Of a stretch of DNA of 64,000 nt, positions 58,601 to 64,000 are shown piece by piece. Every line of letters begins with the position of its first letter. Position 1 is the first letter of the stretch. Under the pieces are notes generated by a model. That model worked only from the letters and a program-made list of their open reading frames with translations. It was not told the DNA's origin and made no database searches. Source of the stretch: Trichopria drosophilae (taxonomy: Eukaryota > Arthropoda > Insecta > Hymenoptera > Diapriidae); NCBI GenBank assembly GCA_030407085.1, contig CM059587.1, forward strand, positions 37,483,001 to 37,547,000, read 5' to 3'. The position numbers were made by a program, and so were the translations under genes.

Positions 58601-61600
58601 GCTCTAATGGTCAAAATCTTCTATTACAATAATCTACCTCGCCTAGAAATTCGCCGGTCATTCGTAGAAATGACGTATCTAAAAATTCTCGGAATAATAA
58701 TTTAAAATATATCGAGTACCATAAGATATACCGAAATCTCCGAACCTTTCCGGCGATTTTATAAAGATACGTTTTAGGATTTTCCTTTTTTCCTGTTTGC
58801 TTTGTTCCATTGATTCGATCGATCTCCCTTTCACCCTTCCCTTGCATTGTTGTTGCTTTTCATTTTCTTTTTATCGTTTACTGTTCCTATATAAAGTGTT
58901 TTCCCATTTGATTTCCCTGGTCACTTGATCCAGACTCTCCGCAGATATTATGGTAAAAAACATTACAGAGATCAGATGAGAAGTAGGAAATTTCTATTTC
59001 AGTCATATTTAATTAGTGTAATTTATATTGAATTATATTGTTGCAAGTGCTTTGCCTAAGCCTTCGATGTTTAACCCCTCCACTAACAATCGCCATGTTA
59101 TGAATGGTACAGGAGGGGAGCAACATGCCGACGGAAATAAGGAAAACTTGAAATTTAAGGGAGATTGTTGTATAAATACACAATAAGCAAAGAAATAAAC
59201 AGAGACTCGGATGCCCCGAGCGAGCGTCAGCGAGTGAAGATGTAAAGCTCGTAGTATATTACGATACTAGGGTCGTAAGTAGTACATTCTGGCACGGCGA
59301 TAACGCATAATGTGTATCGTATACTATTTTATAGCACGTGGGACGTAAATCCGCCTGTATATTCGAAATTCTCATTCTTGTTGCGGGGCGGTAAGGCCAA
59401 AAGGGGAGTTCGAGGGGAAAAGGCCCCCGCGATAGAACGAAAACTGTTACTTTTAAGGATTGTTGTCGAAAAGTTTTTTGTACCTAAGTCATTTAGTATA
59501 ATGCTTCAGAATGGCCACCAGATGGTTCTGAGAACTCTCATCATAGCGAATGGTAGTCCGTTACCATTATGTTCATTACCGCGATATGTGATACAATAAG
59601 ATACAATATCTGGTATTGTTAAATACCTAACATAAACTCTAATCTATATACATATATTTTACACACACTAGACCTACATTATATGTGATTGTTACTTTAC
59701 CAGTGTTTCCAACTAGTATTTCTGAAATTTAATCAGATTATGCACATTTCCCTTTATATTTAAAAGTACATATATGTCAATTCACCAGTGTGAAACGCAA
59801 AAGCGTGCGCCACGCGAGGATTTAAGGCACACAGTGCTATAAAGTAATTAATGTTTAAAGTTGGTGGCAGCCAATGACCAACGCGTCATGTATTTCGAGG
59901 CCCGGAATAACTTAATTGTTTATTAACCCGTTTCGTCCCAAAATGACAAAATTTGTCGCCGGTTTTCGTCCCCCGTAAGTTTATGGATATCTTTGAGATC
60001 TTGTTATGAAATTTAGGTTTCTTATAGTTTTGGGTATGCTCTTTTCGAATCTGAAGTCCGTTTTTCGATATCACTTTCCATTTTTTAAATATGGCCACTC
60101 AAATGATAGAAAACGTGGAAAAAAAGCAACAACTTTTTCAGTAAACTGCAATTTTTATTGCGAAGGAATTCCGAGATTCGTGTCAGGTCATAGAATCTTG
60201 TGGCGTAATGAGTTTTACTAAAAGTTGGTCAATATTACGATATAGATTATAAAATAGCGTCTTCAAAATGGCGCTATTTATACGTAATCTTTTTGTTATT
60301 TGCGTTTTATCAAAATATTTCTGGTATTTTATCATGTATTTTGAGGAATATGTAGATTGTTTTTCACGTGTATTTTTCAATACAAACCCGTTATTAAATG
60401 TTGAAAATTCAAAATGGCCAATTAAATATGACTTCGAAAACATCTATATACTAAATACCATACAATTTTTCTTAAATTTCGGTTAACCATATTGGATTCG
60501 CCCTTTGCAATTTCCAAACTTTAAGAACGGATTTGTTTTCAGCAAGCTCAAGAATAATCTAGAAAAACGTATTCATCTAAATATACGACAAGATACCAGA
60601 AATATTTTAATAAGACGCAGATAATTAAAAAAAAAACAAAGCAATAGCGACGTTGTGAAGACGCCATTTTGTAATTTAAATCGTAATATTGACCAACGTT
60701 TAGCAAAATCATTATGCCACAGGATTCAGAGGCCTGACACGATCTCGGAACTCCTTCGCAATAAAAATTGCAGTTTATTGAAAATGTTTTCCCTTTTTTC
60801 CATGTTTTGTTTCATTTAAGTGGCCATATTTAAAAAATGGAAAGTGATATCGAAAAACGGACTTCAGATTCGAAAAGAGCATACCCAAACCTATAGGAAA
60901 CCTAAATTTCATAACAGTATCTCAAAGATATCCATAAACTTACAGAGGATGAAAACCGGCGACGAATTTTGTAGTTTTGGGACGACACGGGTTAAGAGAT
61001 ATAATTTGTTCTTTCCTCATTAAATGCGAAAAAACTGCAACAGCGAGTTGGAATAAAACATGTTTGCCGGCCGGCCACGTAGTAATCAGTTTTAGATGCA
61101 GTACACTGAGAGAAATTGTATAACAATTTTTAGTATTTTGACTAGGAATCCAAGCACAAACCTGAAATCATGTTAATTTTTACTATTAATTTAGTAAATT
61201 TTTCTTTCCGGATAGCACTTTTTTCTACAAAAAGTAGAAAAATTTACTAAAATAATAGTACAAATTAACATGATTTCAGGTTTGTGCTTGGATTCCTAGT
61301 CAAAATAGTAAAAATTGTTATACAATTTCTCTCAGTGTATATAAATATATACACCGTAAAGGGATTCAAACCTAGCATGAAATACCCCAAAGGAACAAAT
61401 GTAACTCCAAAAGAGTAAAATTGAAGCCTATAGGAGTGAAGTCCTCTTTTGAAATGCGCAATTGAGTCTAATAATTTTAGAGTGTGTATTATTTACATAT
61501 TAATGAATAGATATAGCATTTTGTAGTTTACGTTATTTAACAATATTTAATTATAAACAAATCAACAGGTCCGAACAGCCGTCGCATATGCAATTTCGCG

Positions 61601-63465
61601 AATCGCCCAATGGGAATGGCCGGAAAACTGGCCTGGACTTTTCGACATTCTCGTCAACTGTTTAAACAACAAAGAGAACGAATTTGCCATACACGGTGCA
61701 ATGAAAGTGTTAACCGAATTTTCCCGCGATTTATCCGATATTCACCTCCCCATCGTAGGACCAATTATCCTCCAGGAAATGTACCGAATCGTCGAAAATC
61801 ATAATGTAAGTTGAATCTTAGTGTTTAATGAACATATTTTTACTTAATATTGAATTTTTGTGTTCCTTTTCTAAATTGGAATTAGGAAGATTTGAGGAAT
61901 TATTTTTTTCATTCTTTGTAATAGAAATAAAGGTCTGCATAAAAGTGCAATGCGTTATATTTTTATTGTACCGCGTTTTGAATAACACCACGTATCACCC
62001 AAATAACATTTTAACTCGAGATGTGATGATATGTTTTTTTTCGTGTATATAATAATAATACATTCATGTAGTTGAGAGATGGTGAGATAATTGCGTATGT
62101 GACAATTATAAAGGTGGTATTCAGCTTTTACTAATTTTGCAAAATACGGAATTATATCTTTCTGCCGAGATTCACGAAGAGAAAAGAAATGTTGCGGTTA
62201 CTAAACATTCGTTCTCCTAACAACCGTAATTGTCAATGTAGAACTAACAATTCGGCTTATTAGACTAACAGTTCAGTTTGTTGGACTAACAGTTCGATTT
62301 ATTATTGAGACAAGAAAAAAATTTGTAATTTGTTACGTCTACCATCTAGGTTTGTTTGGCTATAGAACAGTGGTCTCATAAAGGAAAGGAACACATGACA
62401 AATACGTAGCTAAGCAAATGCAGAGAGAAAAAAATTAACATAATGGTTTGCTTACTCAGAAAATAAAAACAAGTTTTTAACGAAATCGAGAAGAACATCA
62501 TGATTAAAACTAATTATAAAACGGAGTAAGATTTTATTTTATAATGTGGTAGGACAACTCAAACCGTCATTTAAGGTTAACACAGCTACATATGTGGGCA
62601 TATCCCTAGAACTTTTAATTTTCTGTACAAAGTCTAACTGGTTTTTATCTATAATTGTGTCAATTCGATCTAAAGGGCTTGAGGTGATTTCACGAGTCGT
62701 TAACAGTGCAGATACAAACGGCTATTTATTTGAGTACAATTATAAAATCAATAATGAAAGTTTTTATACAAGTAAAATTTTTGTCTGGTATTCAGTGTCG
62801 GGTAGTAAATTTGATTAATTCTTTAATTGTTTGATGTGAAAATGCATTGGTAGTAAATTTCACAAACTAGACCGTATCGAGGACTACTCTTGCTTTGTTG
62901 ATTCCATTTGTTAACACAACAATTCTTTTTTCTCCGTGTTGATTTTGCGGAAAAAAAAATCTAGAAATAATTGTAGTATGCAGCATACTCCATTTCGGCA
63001 GAACATCATCCGCAAAATACGACATGGCATAAATATATTCTTCGGTTACAATAAAGACGGCCCTGTGAAATATGATTACATATTTGTTGTAGCAAAATTT
63101 TCCGACAAGAATTCAAGAGCGTGCCATAGAAATTTTTACGACGATCGCAACCCTGGCGGGAGAGACCTGGGTTTATAATAAATCTTTTGTTGGACAACAT
63201 CTGCAGCCAATAATACCCCCATTTTGCGAGCAATTTGTTAAACACCTTCGCATGACGAACAACCCAGCTAGTGACAGTAGTCTGAGAACCGAAATAATTA
63301 AGGCTATCAATTGCTTGGCATTGAAATTATCTAAATATACATTAAGTTACATACCAGAACTGTTACCTCCTATTTGGGAGACGCTCGTACAAAGCGCTAA
63401 AATTTATCAAGACGAAGTTGTCAATGGTGACGCACAAATTAACAACCAGGAAGCCGATTCCGATG
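55315..63465 (+). CDS. Ipo9: importin-9, 5' part (three exons, continues beyond window)
   Basis: Importin-beta family nuclear import receptor (Drosophila Ranbp9 orthologue). Its known cargoes include core histones and ribosomal proteins, released by RanGTP in the nucleus. Exons: 55315-55656, 61569-61805, 63093-63465; then donor G|GTATGA. 317 complete codons of a protein usually about 1,040 long. The N-terminus ([53 protein letters not shown]) is the Ran-binding importin-beta N-terminal HEAT pair. Exon 2 has the [20 protein letters not shown] motif; exon 3 has [15 protein letters not shown] and an acidic QEADSDG end where human IPO9 has VDSDGE. Frames and phases agree. Intron 1 is 5.9 kb and intron 2 is 1.3 kb. 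Confidence 0.93.
56886..57369. repeat. inverted pair of ATATCCAGATAT-type ends, plus a third copy at 57447-57480
   Basis: ACGTTTTCATGAAGCGGAAA then ATATCCAGATATTTTT at 56887-56923 is mirrored by ATATCCAGATATTTTACGCTC then CATGAAAACG at 57339-57368. A third copy, AAATATCCGGATATTTTTCG then CTTCATGAATTCGG, follows at 57447-57480. Two non-identical ends plus an extra one suggest nested or adjacent small transposons sharing a terminus. Confidence 0.5.
58335..58490 (+). CDS. small open frame, 51 residues, unassigned
   Basis: ATGGCG at 58335 to TAA at 58488-58490; reads [20 protein letters not shown], then [20 protein letters not shown]..., GC-richer than its surroundings. An AATAAA follows within 25 bases. 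I do not recognise it. It lies in IPO9 intron 1 and could be a transposon remnant or chance. Confidence 0.2.
   Translation: MASINAEKAKGESYYAAGFFISTRYNIVNFEGFGTNKKQIVHEIFPRLMTK
59095..59635 (+). mobile_element. GC-richer LTR-like or retroelement block
   Basis: Starts near TGTTATGAATGG and ends near CTAACA (TG..CA). It contains TTGTATAAATAC (TATA-like), AATAAAC and a GC-rich leader (GCCCCGAGCGAGCGTCAGCG), and is far above background GC. The flanks show no matching duplication. The terminal ACATAAACTCTAATCT instead resembles the non-LTR end at 11250, so the class is uncertain. Confidence 0.3.
59923..60995. mobile_element. TTAA foldback (family CCCGTTTCG), copy 2, IPO9 intron 1
   Basis: Left TTAACCCGTTTCGTCCC; right GGGACGACACGGGTTAA; exact TTAA at both borders (59923-59926, 60992-60995). 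Long arms, e.g. TTTTTCGATATCACTTTCC / GGAAAGTGATATCGAAAAA and CAATATTACGATATAGATTA / TAAATCGTAATATTGACC. Left and right arms give the same spurious peptide on opposite strands (starting [20 protein letters not shown]), a direct sign of the palindrome. Confidence 0.88.
61104..61337. mobile_element. 234-bp TA-flanked MITE
   Basis: CACTGAGAGAAATTGTATAA ... TTATACAATTTCTCTCAGTG with TA on both sides (61102-61103, 61338-61339). The arms are nearly identical for about 100 bp (CAAGCACAAACCTGAAATCA / TGATTTCAGGTTTGTGCTTG). Tc1/mariner-like target, no coding capacity. Confidence 0.85.
61569..61805 (+). CDS. Ipo9: IPO9 exon 2
   Basis: ATCAACAG|GTCCGAACA...CAT AAT|GTAAGT, 237 nt, phase 0 at both ends. 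Encodes [60 protein letters not shown] and [19 protein letters not shown]. The longest ATG-initiated frame here is a shadow; the real frame has no in-frame ATG at its start because it is an internal exon. Confidence 0.95.
61806..63092 (+). other. IPO9 intron 2 (1.3 kb)
   Basis: AT-rich. One 90-codon open frame at 62546-62818 resembles nothing known. I see no transposon ends or RNA gene in it. Confidence 0.5.
63093..63465 (+). CDS. Ipo9: IPO9 exon 3
   Basis: TTGTTGTAG|CAAAAT...TCC GAT G|GTATGA, 373 nt. Encodes [60 protein letters not shown] and [18 protein letters not shown], ending in an acidic NQEADSD. One spare base carries into the next exon, beyond the window. Confidence 0.9.
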
Positions 63466-63763
63466 GTATGAATTCGTAATATTTTCGATGCAATAAGCGA
63501 CCTTTTTATTAACCCATTAATTTCTAAACAATTTATGACTATTACACCATAAAAAATCTTGTTTGTTTAACGGAGATCCAACATTTTTGCTATTTTTGCA
63601 ACACCTCTTCTTTTTCTTTCTAAAAATCATTATCTTCTGGAATGAAATATTAGAGTAATTTTGTAAATTCTCCAATATTAATTGGATATTGAATTTTCGC
63701 ATTTCGGAATGGCAGGTTTCTTGTGACGCATAAAATATAAAAAACTGGCAGAGTTTTTATATT

Positions 63764-63920
63764 AATAGTAGTTTTCGATACAAGGGCGTATGCGTAAAGA
63801 ACTTTACACACACACACGTGTGCCGAAATATTATTTACGTACGGCATTTTCGTGCGTAAAGTATAATCGAGTGCGTAAAGTTTACTTTACGCACTCGATT
63901 ATACTTTACGCACCGAAAAG
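63764..63920 (+). repeat. CGTAAAG-rich repeat with AATAGTAGTTTTCGA end
   Basis: Opens AATAGTAGTTTTCGATACAA and GGGCGTA, then repeats GCGTAAAG motifs, a (CA)n run (63807-63818) and the palindrome at 63852-63913. The opening motif recurs inverted at 28238-28264 and 2137-2165. Confidence 0.5.
63852..63913. repeat. 62-bp near-perfect palindrome (30-bp arms, 2-bp loop)
   Basis: GTGCGTAAAGTATAATCGAG then TGCGTAAAGT, loop TT, then the exact inverse ending ..TATACTTTACGCAC. Outside the arms TTTTC/GAAAA continue the match apart from one extra C. Within each arm GTGCGTAAAGT occurs twice. Confidence 0.9.
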
Positions 63921-64000
63921 ACGTACATAAAAAATGTTATCATGTTTTACACGGGATTTCTAGTAGAAAGCGTTCTAAGAAACTTGTACCTGCAATAATA

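Larger units (their letters stand above)
55657..61568 (+). other. IPO9 intron 1 (5.9 kb)
   Basis: Contains GGATCC-type relics (56560-56860), ATATCCGGATAT-type hairpins (56886-57480), a 51-codon open frame (58335-58490), a GC-richer LTR-like block (59095-59635), a TTAA foldback (59923-60995) and a TA-flanked MITE (61104-61337). Confidence 0.55.
63508..64000 (+). mobile_element. left end of another TTAA element, cut by or nested near the window edge
   Basis: TTAACCCATTAATTTCTAAAC at 63508 matches the shared terminus of the foldback family. No right end is visible before the window stops. The CGTAA-rich repeat with the 62-bp palindrome lies inside this interval. All of it is in the next IPO9 intron. 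Confidence 0.4.

Noticed and set aside
59886..61023. Two open frames encoding nearly the same peptide (starting [20 protein letters not shown]) at 59886-60098 (-) and 60820-61023 (+)
   Set aside because: They are the two arms of one palindromic transposon read on opposite strands, not a gene pair. The related frame at 42846-43058 has the same origin.
62546..62818. 90-codon frame in IPO9 intron 2
   Set aside because: Lies between confirmed IPO9 exons, has no conserved motif, and the spliced IPO9 frame does not need it.

Overview
The window is AT-rich eukaryotic DNA, very probably from an insect. Three conserved housekeeping genes lie on the + strand. They are split by introns with GT..AG ends and embedded in a dense population of hairpin (foldback) transposons and dead retroelements. 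The protein sequences are arthropod-like. The repeat style (TTAA-flanked foldbacks, CAGGGTGTC-ended hairpins, recurring GGATCC palindromes near AAAATGGCGG) reminds me of Hymenoptera, but that placement is a guess.

Layout. 1-2762: AT-rich DNA with two exon-like pieces of an unidentified gene (1668-1751; 2548-2749 followed by a poly(A) signal). 2763-9500: intergenic, little recognisable. 9547-34980: methylmalonate-semialdehyde dehydrogenase (ALDH6A1), 8 coding exons and a reconstructed protein of 521 residues. I place its first coding exon at 9595-9630, behind an Inr plus DPE core promoter, which leaves a 16.7 kb first intron full of repeats. 34981-38880: intergenic, with a tandem array of about 116-bp units and a 0.9 kb foldback. 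38928-50223: MCM6, 10 coding exons and 812 residues, with a perfect E2F-type site upstream. 50224-55100: intergenic foldback and repeat DNA. 55101 to the window end: importin-9 (IPO9), 5' part only (three exons, 317 complete codons), with a DRE (TATCGATA) upstream. It runs off the right edge.

Functionally the genes are unrelated: mitochondrial valine/thymine catabolism, the replicative helicase, and a nuclear import receptor. They are linked only by position and orientation.

The most interesting material is in the introns. A family of TTAA-flanked foldback elements shares the terminus TTAACCC(A/T/G)TT but has different interiors, several with a short palindrome just inside the end. One copy sits inside a non-LTR retrotransposon fragment, which itself landed on the 3' splice site of MCM6 intron 6 so that its target-site duplication carries a second copy of the acceptor. 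MCM6 intron 8 holds a Penelope-like retroelement relic between inverted arms. All exon borders below were read by eye from splice signals and reading-frame continuity. Protein family calls come from remembered conserved motifs, not from a search.
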